A stretch of 64,000 nucleotides of DNA, taken from contig PCDI01000003.1 of NCBI GenBank assembly GCA_002778195.1, positions 310,001-374,000 of the forward strand, read 5' to 3'. Made by a program: the position numbers and the translations under genes. The notes under the pieces were generated by a model. The model was not told the origin of the DNA, did not search any database, and worked only from the letters and a program-made list of their open reading frames with translations. Position 1 is the stretch's first letter. Every line of letters starts with the position of its first letter. This DNA comes from Raffaelea ambrosiae (taxonomy: Eukaryota; Ascomycota; Sordariomycetes; Ophiostomatales; Ophiostomataceae). Below are positions 11,583-24,021 of this stretch, in pieces.

Positions 11583-13838
11583 ACGGTGTGCCGAAATAGG
11601 ACTCTTCTTCGGCAGCAGCTCCGTGATGAGATGACGTGAAATCTGGCTGCTCTTTCCGATAACTACACACATCCCCGTTGTTACGGCTAGACAGACAAAA
11701 AAAAACAAGAAAAAGCAGACAAAGCAATTTTTTGGCATTGCTGAAGCTTCATTCCCATTCTCCCGCCCTCTTTCTTTTTACATCTTCCCTCCTTTTTAGC
11801 TTTGTTTTGGTCTCCCAGTTTGTTTTCTTAGCCTTGTAAAGTGGAATAGACGGTTTTGAATGTTTGCACTGGTCCTGTGCATTCTATCAAGCAGCACGCC
11901 ACAGGGGCTAGAAATTTAGAGGGGCAGTATTGTGCAGAGCACTGATAGCCATTCGTTTAATCAAATCTTCAATTTGCTGAATGTACTACTGGAATTTTTT
12001 TTGTGAACACCAGTCAGACGCAGCCTCTATCATGAGGCTGAAAATGAGCTTGGTACTTCAATTTAGCGGCAACCTCCACTGGTACCAAAGTATTTCTATT
12101 GAACCCCTTTTTAAAACAATTGACACCGCCTGCCAGGAATCGATATAAGAGACAGAAAACACCAGGCATTCAAGGTATAGTCTGTGTCACATTTTCCAGC
12201 ATTTTCAACCGTAATATCTGAAAAAACAGGACCAGACCGGGTTTGTGCCTATCCGGCTATTTTCTGCTGCATCCAATTCGTTTAGCAGTTAAAAGTAAAC
12301 ATAACAAAACAGCAAATTATCAGATGGGTTCGTTTGCCGTTCTTGGAGTTATACTGGAACTATTAAAAAAGCAACTTGAATATTATATTCAAGCAGTATT
12401 TCAAGTCGCACGACAAATTTTTTTTTTTTTTTTTTGGCTATCCTTGCTTGGGTTAATTACTTGGTCAAAAACTGTTGTGAAGGCGATAAAGATTCCTTTA
12501 CGCCGACGAACCCCTCTTTTTATGATGCTTCAGAAGTTGTCCTAGAATATTCCTAACATCAGTTATAATGACAATTTTTTGCTCAAAGCTGGGAAGATTG
12601 TCTTGTGTTTCTGTGACAAGCGGCCCCGATAGAAAGCAGAATTTCCTAATGATGCGTGTAGGACCGACCTTTACTACCCTTTCTCTGATACTTTGCTTGC
12701 CGAGATATGAAATAAGTACTGCTCCAGAAGGTCTACAGGATCCGGATCTTCGTTAGCTTTAGCTGTTCATAACAAAGCTAGACGTTGTCTACGGTCATCT
12801 AACCAGCAACGCTAACACAGCCAACGTATGCATGGTGGCAGGCAACTTCATCGTCTTATTTATTTGCTGTGGCGAACCGTTAGAACTTGAAGAGATCAAT
12901 TAAATAGATTACGAGAGCATCATGTCAACAGCTGAGAGGAGCAGAAAAGAAGAGACAATATTTACAGTTGAAAGAGGTCGATCGCTCGAGACAGGCATCT
13001 CTCGTCTATTTTATATCACGTGACAATCAGATTGTACTCGTAGCCTGCTTCGAGGCTCCAAATAGTTATGTCTCAGGGTATCCAGGGATGCCTACCGGGT
13101 TTAAGCACTATTATTCTAGCGTGTCTTTCGGGTCAGCAGCGTGGTTGGGCCGGTTGAACTAGCACGCCGGCCACCTTAATTTTTTTTTATTACCCTGTCG
13201 TTTCTGCACGAGCTCGCTCGCCTGAAGCGGTTTAGTCATGTGCGACAGCCACACCAAAGCCCTTGCGCCATGATTACGGGGAAACAGGAACCGTGGCTGC
13301 TCCCCCCAAATGCCAGATGGTGAGAGAGAAGCCCATCGACGATCGCTCCTTCTAAAACTGCCAGTGATCCAGCCATCCACAACCTTCGACCAGATTCTCA
13401 CGAGCATCTCCTTCCTCTCCCCCCCTTCCTCCACGCGCTCGCTCGACTTCTCTGCGATCTCCGACGTCGTTGAGAAGAGCTCACCATTGCGGGAATAGCA
13501 CGCAGCTGCCTAGCTGATTCGCCATCTCGCCCTCCCACTTGCACAAAGCCGCAATGCTGACTGGACACACGGAGTGTTGATTCGACTTACGCTCCGAAGT
13601 AGCCGCAGCTTCCCGGAATCGTCTGCGTGTGTCCCGTTCCACGTTTCCACGCTCTCTTGGCCAAATCGTGTCTTTTCTATCACTGCTTCTAGCAAGATTG
13701 TAAAGCCGGTTGTCTCAGGGTGCTCGATTGTCCGACAGGGCCCCTTCCCACCGAAGCTCCAGAATTATCCCCCAACCCGCCTGAAACGAGACTACCAAAT
13801 CCAAAACAGTGCTCGCGAGCATTGAAATATCTCACAGA
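11583..13838. other. AT-richer intergenic block and EDE1 5' region
   Basis: 2.26 kb without a recognisable gene. About 11730-13170 is visibly AT-rich, with several T runs (longest about 12416-12435) and no protein-like frame. From about 13200 composition returns to normal and becomes pyrimidine-rich towards the EDE1 start, consistent with promoter and leader. The AT-rich part could be decayed repeat sequence, but I could not identify a parent element. Confidence 0.5.
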
Positions 13839-16800
13839 ATGGCTTCCGATCCCTCCGACGAGGCTGGTGAGTGCTGGAGCAATAGCTGGATCAGGGCGGA
13901 CGCGAATATTGGACGGGAGAACTAACCGGGCGCAGGCCAACCGAACCTGAACCTCACCCCCGAGGAGAGGCAGGCGTACGGGCAGCTCTTCCGACAAGCC
14001 GACTCCGAGAGCGCTGGGATTGTCATGGGCGAGGTGGCCGTCAAATTCTTTGAGAAGACACGGCTCGACTCTCGTATTCTGGGCGAGGTAAGGCTGCAAA
14101 AATTGCCACCCACAGCTGTTTTGGTGTTTTGGCTGTGATCACGGCTATTATACCTATTTTTTATCTCTTGCCAAAATCTCACCCCCCCTTGTATGACTTT
14201 GTCTGACTTCTTTCGTACCACAGATCTGGCAGATCGCCGACAAGGAAAACCGTGGTTTCCTGACACCGGCCGGCTTCGGCATCGCCCTCCGTCTCATCGG
14301 CCACGCCCAGGCCGGCCGCGAACCCAACGCCCCCCTTGCTCTCCAGCCCGGCCCGATCCCTCGATTCGAAGGCATCGCTGCACCGCTCGTCGCGCAGGGT
14401 ACTGGAAGCGGTGTCTCGCCTCTTGTTGCCCAGGGAACTGGTGGCCAGGCCGTTCGCGTGCCGCCCCTGTCTGTCGAGAAGGCTGCCCAGTATGCTCGCC
14501 TCTTCCAGGACCAGACCCGCGGCGCCACGATCCTGGCTGGTGATCGTGCCAAGCGCATATTTGAAAAGTCCGGACTGCCTAACGACGTCCTGGGCCGCAT
14601 TTGGCAGCTGGCCGACACCGAGCAGCGTGGCGGCTTGGTGCAGACCGAGTTCATCATTGCTATGCACCTGTTGACTTCCACCAAGCTCGGCACTCTGCGC
14701 GGCCTGCCCACCAATCTTCCTGCTGGCTTGTATGAGGCTGCCACACGGGGCGGCGTCTCAGCTTCCAGCACGCCACCTGCGCCGAGCAGCCCCGTCGGTC
14801 GCCAGCAGAGCCCGTTCGCGGCTGGTGGAATCCCACCGCCTCCGCAGGGCATTCAGCGGCAGCTGACCGGTCAGATGCGACCAAACTTCACCGGAAACAG
14901 TGCGCTCGGCCGGACGGCCCAGCCCCAGCCCCAGGCAATTACACCGACGACGACGGGCAACGACTGGCTGATCAAACCCTCGGAGAAGGCACGAACCGAT
15001 CCGGTTTTCGAGAGTCTGGACAAGACCAAGAAGGGCTACATCACTGGCGAGGAGGCCGTGCCGTTCCTCATGCGGTCTGGCCTGAACGAGGACATGCTGG
15101 CGCAGGTCTGGGATCTGGCTGATGTCAACTCTGAGGGCCGCCTGAACAGCGATACGTTTGCTGTTGCCCTACACCTGATCCAGCAGCAGCGCCAGCGGAC
15201 AGATGGCGTCAACGCCCTGCCCGCTAAGCTCCCGGCCAACCTCATCCCGCCCAGCATGCGCGCCCAGCTACGAACTACAAGCCCGCCCGCTATTCAGCAG
15301 CAGGTGCCACCGCCACCGCCACCGCCAGCCCCTGCGCATAAACCTTCTGCTCTTGACGACCTCTTCGGCCTGGACAGCCCAACACCGCCGTCTTCTACAC
15401 CGGCGCTGACGGCCACAGCCACGGGTGTCGCGGCCCTCGGCGCTGGTGCTGCCGCTCTCGGCGCTGGCGCTGCCGCCGGTGCTTTGACTGATCCATTCGC
15501 CAGCGGCTCCAGCCCGATCCCGCCAAGCTCACCAACCACCGTGTCACCTGCAGCAGCACCGAGCGCGTTCAAGCCGTTCGTCCCGTCGTCGTCATTTGGC
15601 CGTTCTCTGACTGCTCAAGTCACTGGGGACTCCAACAGCTCAACTCCCTCTTCTGCGCAAGCCAAGGCGCCAGCCTTGGCTCCCCCAGCGGCGGTGTTTC
15701 CTGCCGCTACATCCCATGCCGCCCAGAACGATCTGCTCGGAGGTGACAACGATGCCGAGGCTAGTAAGAACTTGTCTAATGACACAGCCGAGCTCGCAAA
15801 CCTGTCGAACCAGATTGGTTCTCTGTCGAAGCACATGCAGGACGTCCAGACACATCGGTCCACCCTCCAGACTGATCTGAACCAGACAAGCACCCAGAAG
15901 AAGAACTTTGAGCAGCGCCTCGCCCAGCTTCGTGCTCTATATGAGAAGGAGGCCCGCGATGTGCGCACGCTGGAGGACCAGCTTTCGACATCCCGCACAG
16001 AGACCAAGAAGCTGCAGACCGAGTTTGCTGCCCTTGAAGCCTCGTACCGTGACATGCAGACACAGCACCAGCAGATCGCAACCGCGCTGCAGGCTGACCA
16101 GCAGGAAAACGCAAGCCTTAAGGAGCGCATGACGGCGGTCAACGCGGAAGTCAACCAGCTCAAGCCCCAGATCGAAAAGCTCAAGTCCGAGGCCCGTCAA
16201 CAGAAGGGCATTGTCGCCATCAACCGCAAGCAGTTGTCGCTCGGGGAGAGCGAGCGGGACAAGCTCAAGACCGAGGCGGCGGAGCTGACGCGGAGCAACG
16301 AGGAGACGAGTCGCCAGATCGCGGCAGCGGCTGCCGCGAGTACGACGTCTGCCGCTGCCAGCCCTTCGGTTGCGTCCAGCGGTGGCAACAACCCCTTCTT
16401 CCGGCGCACCACCAGCACGGATATCATGGGTACTATGGGAACATCCCAGACTCCACCCGCGGCTGCTAGCTCGTTTGCCGAGGACTCGTTTGACGACGTG
16501 TTCGGCCCGGCGCCAACCACGACAGCACAATCGCATTCTACGGCCGCCGGCGTCGCCGGCGTGGCTGGCGTGGCTGGCGTGGCTGCTGTAGCGGCAGCCG
16601 CCACTACTGCTGCGGCGACTCTGCCAGTCTCCAATGTTTTCAAGCCGCAGACTACGGGCGAATCCACTGCTAGCGGAGCCTCGTCGACGTTCTCTGCTGC
16701 CACCGCGCCGACCTCGAACTCCCCTGCGGCAACGCCGGCTGTTACCCGCCAAGCCACGTTTACGGGCGAGGCCGCAACAGCCGCTGGGCCCTCGGGCTTC

Positions 16801-18626
16801 CAGACTGGTTTGGGAGAGCCTTCAACTCTGGCTCCGGCCGCCTCAACGACGGCCGCTATCGCCCCGTCTTCTTCGCCGCAACCGTCATCCGAGACTGCAT
16901 CTGTTCACCGCGAGCCTTCCGCCACGGCTACGCCTACCACTGTAGCTGAGCCTGCGAGCAGGTCCTTCGACGCTAGCGAGGAGAAGCCGGAATCGTCCTT
17001 TGGCACTTTTCCCACTGCCGCCGCCGTGACAGCTGGCGTCGCCGGTGTTGCCGGTGTCGCTGGTGTGGCGGCTGCTGCTGCTGGTTCTTCATCTTCGCCT
17101 GCAGAAGGCGAGAAGGAGGCGTCCACGTCTGCTTGGGGCCATGCACATAACGACAGCCTCAACGACCCGTTCTCCAACCTGGACCAGCACCCGGATAAGG
17201 CCAAGGAAGACTTTGAATCGGCCTTTGCTAGCTTCAAGGCTTCCAAAGCGGCAGATGCTTCCTCACCCGATGGCACGGCCGGCACAAGTGGTACGGCTGC
17301 AATTACGAGCTTCCCATCCGTTAGCTCCTCCTCTGCCGACACAGACAAAGCTGTTGCCGATTTCAACACGGAGTTCCCGCCCATTTCTGAGATTGAGAGG
17401 GATGATGACGACTCTGATTCCGATTACGAGCGCGGCGGCTTCGATGACGACTTCGCACCCTCTTCACCAAAGACCAAGAAGACCGAGACAGCTGCGGAGC
17501 CGACGACGAGCAGCGTGGTCGCCAGCGGGAGCAACGGGACTGCAAGCACCGCCTTCCCGGTGGTGACAAAGGCAGCCGAGCCTGCGGCCACTGTCGCTTT
17601 CCCAGCCGAGTCGGAGACGACTCAGCCTGCCGCGGATTTCTTTTCCACGCCCCCACCCTTCCCGTCTGTGCCTGTCATCTCCACAAGTAGCCCGAACAAC
17701 ACATTCAGGTAAGACAGGCGTGCTTTGATTGCCTGCCAGTTTCGTGTTCACTAACGCGTAGCAGCAGCACAACGCCTGATGTGCACGACGGTATCTTCGA
17801 CGCGGCACCGATTGCCTCTTCAACTCGACGGGTGCCTTCTGTGGGAGAGACGGCGGCAGCGCTCAGCGCTGGCCCTCTTCCCGCAGCCACTGCCACGACA
17901 GCAACGCCGGCCACGGCAGCGACGCCGGCCATGGCTGGGCCGTCTACCGCCAAGACTCTGACTCCAGACAATGCCTTTGACGACCTTGACGACGAATTTG
18001 AGGGCCTCGAAGATGCCAAAGAGGGCTCAGCGGACGACGACTTTGCCAATATCAGTAGGTCTGGTCTGGACGACTTTCAGTCGACGTTTGACTCCTCGCC
18101 TGCCCCGTCGCAGCCAGCCAAGACGGACTCGTTTGCCGATAGCAGCTTTGACTTTGCAGGCAACAACTCTGCTTCTCACTCTGTGACGCAGAACGGCCTT
18201 GGTTCTGGCTCGGCGTCTGTGGCCCCGTCGACTGTCACCCCTACTTCGACGACCACTACCGAGAAGCCGTCGTCAAAGAAGGAAGGAGGCCACCACTGGT
18301 TCAACTTCCGGGATAGACATAAGACGACAAAGTCGGATGCCAGCAGCTCCAAGGGTGCGACGACGGAGACGCGTCCAGCTGTCGGCCGGGCACTGACCGA
18401 GGAAGGGGTGCATGACGACCCGACCCTCAAGAACCTGACTTCGATGGGCTACTCTCGGGCGGATGCTCTCAGCGCCCTTGAGAAGTACGACTACAATTTG
18501 GAAAGGGTAAGTCTAAAATTTTTATCTTGTGAATGATTCTCATTCGATTCTCATTCTGTCCAGAGAAACTTGAAGGCTAACAAATATGTATTTTAGGCGG
18601 CTAACTACCTTGCCAGCCAGTCATAG
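13839..18626 (+). CDS. EDE1: EH-domain endocytic scaffold, Ede1/Eps15-like
   Basis: Early endocytic adaptor that initiates clathrin-coated sites by binding NPF-containing adaptors and ubiquitinated cargo at the plasma membrane. Five exons (13839-13866, 13936-14087, 14224-17708, 17762-18506, 18597-18626) give about 1479 residues. Three EH domains are visible: about 15-100 (ends IWQIADKENRGFLTPAGF), about 135-225 (IWQLADTEQRGGL) and about 305-385 (VWDLADVNSEGRL). A proline-rich segment follows (about 410-430), then a coiled coil (about 580-760), a long Ser/Thr/Ala-rich disordered region with AGV repeats, acidic DDDDSDSDYE patches, and a C-terminal UBA domain (about 1435-1478; LTSMGYSRADALSALEKYDYNLERAANYL) completed only by the last 30-nt exon. 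The acceptor of exon 4 could be 3 nt downstream (CAGCAG), differing by one Ser. Domain order matches yeast Ede1. Confidence 0.93.
16545..16612 (+). repeat. AGV-coding tandem repeat (first block) in EDE1
   Basis: Imperfect 9-bp units of the GGCGTGGCT type encode GVAGVAGVAGVAAVAAA, a hydrophobic Ala/Gly/Val run inside the disordered region. Confidence 0.85.
17031..17082 (+). repeat. AGV-coding tandem repeat (second block) in EDE1
   Basis: A second 9-bp repeat block encodes AGVAGVAGVAGVAAAAAG, nearly the same peptide as the block 0.5 kb upstream. Codon choice differs between blocks, so they are either old duplicates or selected at the peptide level. Confidence 0.85.
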
Positions 18627-20471
18627 TCCTGCCATGAGAACCTGCTTTTCGAATGCTCCGTCTGCTCGTTATTGTTTATTTCTCTTCTCTGTCTATCCAG
18701 TGTTCTGCATTTTTGCCTTCGTTTGTCGTTGTGTTTTATGCCAAGCCATTGAAACCAGTCCACATGTTTTTTGTATCTATTTCACCCCCATATTTTGCTT
18801 ACCATGCGTTTCGCGTCTTTTGTTGTTGGCATCGTCCTAGACAGAGAAAAAGAAGAACGATGCTTTGCCGCCAAGCTGTCTTGCAGGTCTCTCCTGTTTT
18901 CACACTTCCCGCTCGTCAAACCAATTCCTCATCGCCGCCAACCCTTCCATATTTCCACCTTAATTTTTAGTATGTAAATAATAACACTGAATTTCAGCAA
19001 CACGCACACCCGGGAATGAACATTGGTTGTTTGCTTGCTCGAGTCTGTACGGGCATCCTTGCTTGCAGGGAACCTACGGGTCTTGCTGCGAGAAGAAGGG
19101 TCCGACTGAAAGGAGCAAAGGCAGCACCCCTGCTGAAGTAGGCTCTTTCTTGTGGGCATCATGGGGATCTCCTGGCAACCCCCGGAAGCCACGGACCGCG
19201 CTCTGATCTCGGGGGCCTCTTCCAGTTCATAACGTATTTTGCCAAGAGCTTGCTCTGCAGCTTTGTTCGATATTTTTGTGTTATCTCTACTCGTATTCCA
19301 CATTCTTCCATTCTCCGAGAGTACCCTGCATCCTCTCTGAAGCATACCGGGCAGGCCGTGGAGTGGACGAGCTTTCCTCTAATCTGGTCGAGTCCGCTGG
19401 AAAAAGGGGACCCCCCCCCTCTAGGGCGTGGCGTTTTGTCTTTTTCTCTTTGAGACGTTCTAGTTTCATTGTGGCGCTTTTTCCGGCGCCGTACTATTTG
19501 TACAGTGTACCTTTGAACTCGTATGCCATCTCTTCCACCCGCACGCTACACTTGCCATCGCTTATTACTTTATTTGATGGGAATTCATTCGATGGACACG
19601 CCGACCAAAAACCGCGGCTGGTGAGGGAATGCTTTTTCGTTTTCTTTCCTGCTATTGCCCGTTCTTCCGTCCGTTTTGCTTTGTGAGACAGTTGGATCCC
19701 ATAGTGGCTCTAGGGCTTCTAGGTTCCTTCGATCGAATCCAACTATGCAGATTAGGGAGACGATTCCCGCCGTCTTTTTAATGTCTCACAATTTTTGGGG
19801 CCCGTTGGCTTCTACGCCTCGCCTCGCCTGCAGTCGGTGTTGGTTGGCTGTCCGGAACAAACTTCATGGCAAAACACAGACAGACATTCCCCGCAATTCG
19901 AGGCTGCCACGTCCAACTGGCAGAAGGTCAGTACGCCCGCCATTGGTTTGTCACGGTGCTGCTATTGTTATGCATTCCTGTATCCGGTCTGTTGAGGAAG
20001 CTTGCTTCGCGCTGTGTGTTGGCCGAAGAACAAATCAACAGCCCAGGTAAGCGCCAAGAGCCTGCTCCTGCTTCCGCCGTAGAGGAAAAGCAAAAAGTGT
20101 CCAAGAAAAAAGAAAAGATGGATATTAGGGGGCAATAGGGAACATCACGGGATCTCTGGGCGACGCTTGCTACCAGCCCAGCAACAGATGTGTTCATACC
20201 TCATTGGACGGGTGAACAATGCAACCTGAAGACGTTGTACGAGTAGACCGCACGCAGCTCTCCAGCTTCTTGTGCCTCTCGTTTCTTTTTTTGTGCTGCT
20301 GTCTCTGTTTGTACGTTTGTTTTTCCCTTTCTGGCAGCACTATTGGCAGGGGTTTTTTTTTTTCCTGCGCCAGTGGCTTGCGAAGCTAATCTTCTTTGTG
20401 CCTGGCTAACACCCGAAAAGGGAAGAAATGCGCGCCAGCCCAGCCGTACACGTTCGTCCTCGTCGTCGTCG

Positions 20472-21745
20472 TCAAGCCAAAAGACGGGCACCATTCGGGT
20501 GCACGTGGTAGTACTGACCAGTCCCGCGATCCTTCTTCCAGTAGCTCCTGTGCTTGCAGACAGGGGCGGCCGAGGATCCGTGGGACGACTGTGAGCTCGG
20601 AGCCTTTCGTTTCTGGCTCTCAGTCTGGTGGCTGTGACTCTCGGCTTCGCTGAGTGTGTCTTGCTGTTCTGGTGCTTGGACGAAAGAGGTGGCGTGGGCT
20701 GGATAGGCCGGCTGGTGTTTGACGACCTCGTAGTCGCCTTCGTCTTCGTATGCATCCAGTGGGTCGATGCCTGGTACAGGCAAGGACGACACTCCTTCAG
20801 CGACAGGATCCGTGGAGGCCACCGCCGCGTTGCGTCTTGTCATGTTCCTTCAGCTGGTCTCCCAGCGCTTTGTGACTGTCTCTTTGCGTGGTCCTGTTCG
20901 TTCCCGAGTCCTCTTCGGCCTTCCCTTGTGTTCTTTCCGTGTGGGAGCTGACCAAACTCGTCGACTTGACAGGAAAGTGGTGACCTTCAAGCGTGCCGTC
21001 TCCCGTTGCGGCAGCCTGGTGCGCATAGAAATTGACCGGGTTGCCATTCGTAGTGTGAAGGTCGTGATGCTTGCGTGTCCAGGGGGGAGTTAGACTTTCC
21101 CTGGCCTGGAACGCGTTCGTCGACGGGGAACGGGAGGTAGTCCCTCATCTCTAGTCCTTTGACGAAATCCGGCTAGCGAGCGGACAGGCCACAGTCGACG
21201 CAGTCGCCATATTCTGACTCCGTAGGCGAGGCCGTCCCGCGGGGCAGGGCGCTTCGTTGGCAGATCTCCTCCAAGTTCTTTCTTGGGAGGCTTAGAGCTG
21301 GAGGGATCGAGGACGCCGTTCTTGTACGCCTGGATAGCCCACCCAGCGGCCGTAGTCGAGGGGGTCTTCGTACTCGACGACTCGGTCGTGGAGCCACGGT
21401 GGGTGGATCCCTTGTGGTTGTTCCCCGTCTTGTTGCAGCGTGCGAGGTTCTGTCGTGTCCATCGTGCTGGCTCCGAGGTCGGTCGCGTCGTCCGCGCTCG
21501 CCTTGTCCGTGGTTCGGCGGCGTCGTCGCTGTCTAGCTGTCATTTTCGTGACGGCGGATTTGTTGGAACTTGCTCTTCTTGGGTTGGCAGAAGCTCAGCT
21601 TGCGAGAGCTCCGGGGAGGCTTGTTTCTTGTCCATGGTGCAGGACAAGAGAGAGGTAGACTTCCTTTCCTAACGGCCGGCTGGATGTTGCAGCGGCGTAT
21701 GTTTGGCATTTTGTTCGGGCGATGTGGTTGATTGGGCGTGGACAT
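20472..21745 (-). pseudogene. Eroded protein-coding locus of unknown family
   Basis: Successive minus-strand frames read like fragments of one hydrophilic protein: a candidate start MDKKQASPELSQAELLPTQE near 21633, then pieces such as PWLHDRVVEYEDPLDYGRWV (about 21405-21345), and finally DPLDAYEDEGDYEVVKHQPA to SYWKKDRGTGQYYHVHPNG (20843-20472). Stops and frame changes separate the pieces. The text is compositionally protein-like (acidic, Tyr/Trp motifs), unlike the flanking spacers, but I do not recognise a family. It may be a dead host gene or part of a decayed element. No reverse transcriptase, integrase or transposase motif, terminal repeat or target-site duplication was seen. Confidence 0.35.
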
Positions 21746-22332
21746 AAACTTCAGGCAACAGTGGGGGCGGCTGCCACTAACTGGCCCCCTGTCGGACGCG
21801 TGAGAAAAAGTGTCTTGTTTCTCTTACTATGCAATAATAGGTCTCACTCTAGGAAGCCTATCTATAAAATGCGTAAAAAGGGCAAGAAACGTAAGTAATC
21901 ACGATGTACACTGAAATTGGGTATCAAAGCGATAGTGTATTTTCCAAGTTGTCTGTCGGGGTCCATAAGGAGACGAAAGCCTAAATACAGAGATAGTAGT
22001 TTGAATAAAATAGTTTAAACAGCGTTCTAATAAACGGCACTATTAGCTGGTGGTAAGCGACCCTACGCCTTTCGGTCTAAACTATCGATACGGTTAATTA
22101 ATAACCCTCTTACTGGTATCTATCTATCAAACAGAGAATAGTACTTGACGCCACGAGTGAATATTGCTGACTGCTGAGCTGCTGAGCTGCTGAGCTGCAT
22201 GCAGCAGAGCGACTGGCTGAAAGAGCGAAGAGGGGAAGAAGCCATGCATCCAAATACGAGAAACGGGTCACGAGAAACGAGTCTGATGCGGTGTGACAGC
22301 GCTCGGCTGAAGTCGTCTATTGTATGCGCTTT

Positions 22333-22348
22333 GGGGGGGGGGGGGGGG
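22333..22348 (+). repeat. Poly-G run (16 nt)
   Basis: Uninterrupted G tract in intergenic DNA; prone to sequencing-length error. Confidence 0.9.
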
Positions 22349-23849
22349 TTTGGTTAGAGCATGCAGCTTCCAATAGTTGACAACGGGAAAACGGCATAGC
22401 ACGCATGGTTATTGAGCTTATTGAGCTTATTAAGCTTATTTCTTCAGCTCTTCGTTATTAAAAAAAAAAAGGTCAAGAGAAAACCACGAATGGGCAAGGA
22501 AACAAAAATGTCTAGCAAAAAAGGGGGGAAGAAAGAGCCGAAAGGCAACAAGTTCTTCTGGAAACCTTCGATTCCCATCCCTTTCGGAAGCCACCACGTT
22601 TTTTTCAACCCGTATGTAGCATGGGAAGGGCGAGACAAAGGGAAGGGAGAAGAAAAGGTAGACGGCCCTCAGTGAGACAAACTCCACACAGCCTTCACCC
22701 GCAGCTATGGGAAGCAAGGAGAAGAAGGAAGAAGACGAAGAGAATTAGGCTCTTGGTGGTGATCCCAAAGAAGAAACAAGCCACCGAAGCTAGCAGAGCA
22801 TACCGTAGTAAGCATGTAGTGTACGCCTCTATTTGAGGCTTGGCAATCTGGGTACGCCCTCGTACAGTTTTGCTTTTGGGGGCGAACGGTTCTCGTGAAC
22901 GGTTTCTTCGCCCCGTGTCTCCTCCCGCTTGTTCTCGCTTGGACTCGCCTAAACTCGCTTCTCTAATACTAGTATTTGCTTACTGCGGTACATTGGCTAC
23001 CGGACCCCGACAAGAGCGGTTCTATGAGGCGGGCTAGCTGGTAGGCCATCTGAGTGTAGTCAAGTCATGGAGGTGGTCTGGAACCTCCCTTTTGAAACGA
23101 ACCTCCTTTGCCGGCCCACCCAGGCAGTGTGCAGTGGTCTGCACCCTCTGCATCTTCAGCCAGCCACGTCCAGAAGCATGCCTGCCCGCTCGTCAGGCTG
23201 TCGTTGGCATGGGCTGGCACGCCACGAGGCAGTGAGGATGGATGCTCACAACCACTACGGGCACGAGCACAACGATCGTGCGAAGCGGTCTCTTTGGCCT
23301 ATGTTCTTGGGGCATGGTGGATGTTCTAATTCAGGAACGCTTTGAAACCAACAGCACCGCGCACGCCACGACCTTGCCTCTTTGGTGCCTGCGCCAAGGC
23401 TCCTGAGCGTCTCGCGAGCAATGTGCAGAATGAGGCCGTGGCGCTATTGGCATGGAGACCAGGAACACGGTTGTGTCGGTACTACCGGGAGTATGTACTA
23501 CTCTAGTGTAAGACCATAGTATCACGACCCGATTTGAAGCCTTTTTCGGCCTTGCCAGGCCCACTTTTCTCGTCCCTACTTCAGAACTCCCATTGTCGTG
23601 AGGTATCTTTTCCCAATTTGTGGCTTGCAGGATTCCCTTATGCACAAGTACGATATGCTCGGCGGGACACGGAGACCTTTTGGAGGCTTTTGCGGACGGC
23701 GGGCGCCGTCCTCAACTTGGTCTCTCAACTCGAGAGGGGGGTCTGTGGCAATATTGGCGACCCGGCGGCTCGACAAGGCGTCTCTTCGTTTGTGGAATGG
23801 GCTAGAGATTTGTATGCTCTCCAGCTGTGTCTGGTGCTGCATCGTGAAA

Positions 23850-23857
23850 TATAAATA
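23850..23857 (+). promoter_or_regulatory. TATA box for the secreted-protein gene at 24022
   Basis: TATAAATA lies 165 nt before the ATG, followed by a pyrimidine-rich leader. Position and sequence fit a core promoter element; transcription start is not visible. Confidence 0.6.
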
Positions 23858-24021
23858 CGATGCACCCCAGCCCTGACTGTGCCACGACCTGTCTCTGTAT
23901 CTCCAGTCCTCGCCAGCTCTCTTCTCTAGATCACTCTCCTTTGGGACCCTTCTATACTACTTTGCCTTTGTCGAACAACTTGCTCTCGTTTTACTCTTCT
24001 CGGGCAGCTTCTTCCCGCACA

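Larger units (their letters stand above)
18627..24021. other. 5.4-kb gene-poor region
   Basis: Contains no intact gene that I can support. 18627-19900 is anonymous. 20200-21745 holds an eroded minus-strand coding locus (listed separately). 21800-22460 is AT-rich with short repeats: an 8-bp GCTGAGCT unit repeated about three times near 22173, and a 16-G run at 22333-22348. 22480-22740 is purine-rich. 22800-24021 is the upstream region of the secreted-protein gene, with a TATA box at 23850. Confidence 0.5.

Noticed and set aside
11046..11738. Minus-strand frame over alpha-tubulin exon 6
   Set aside because: Shadow frame of a biased, highly conserved exon.
20201..20755. 184-codon minus-strand frame at the eroded locus
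   Set aside because: Overlaps the more protein-like fragment in another frame and has low-complexity Lys/Arg/Thr text; not listed as a separate gene.
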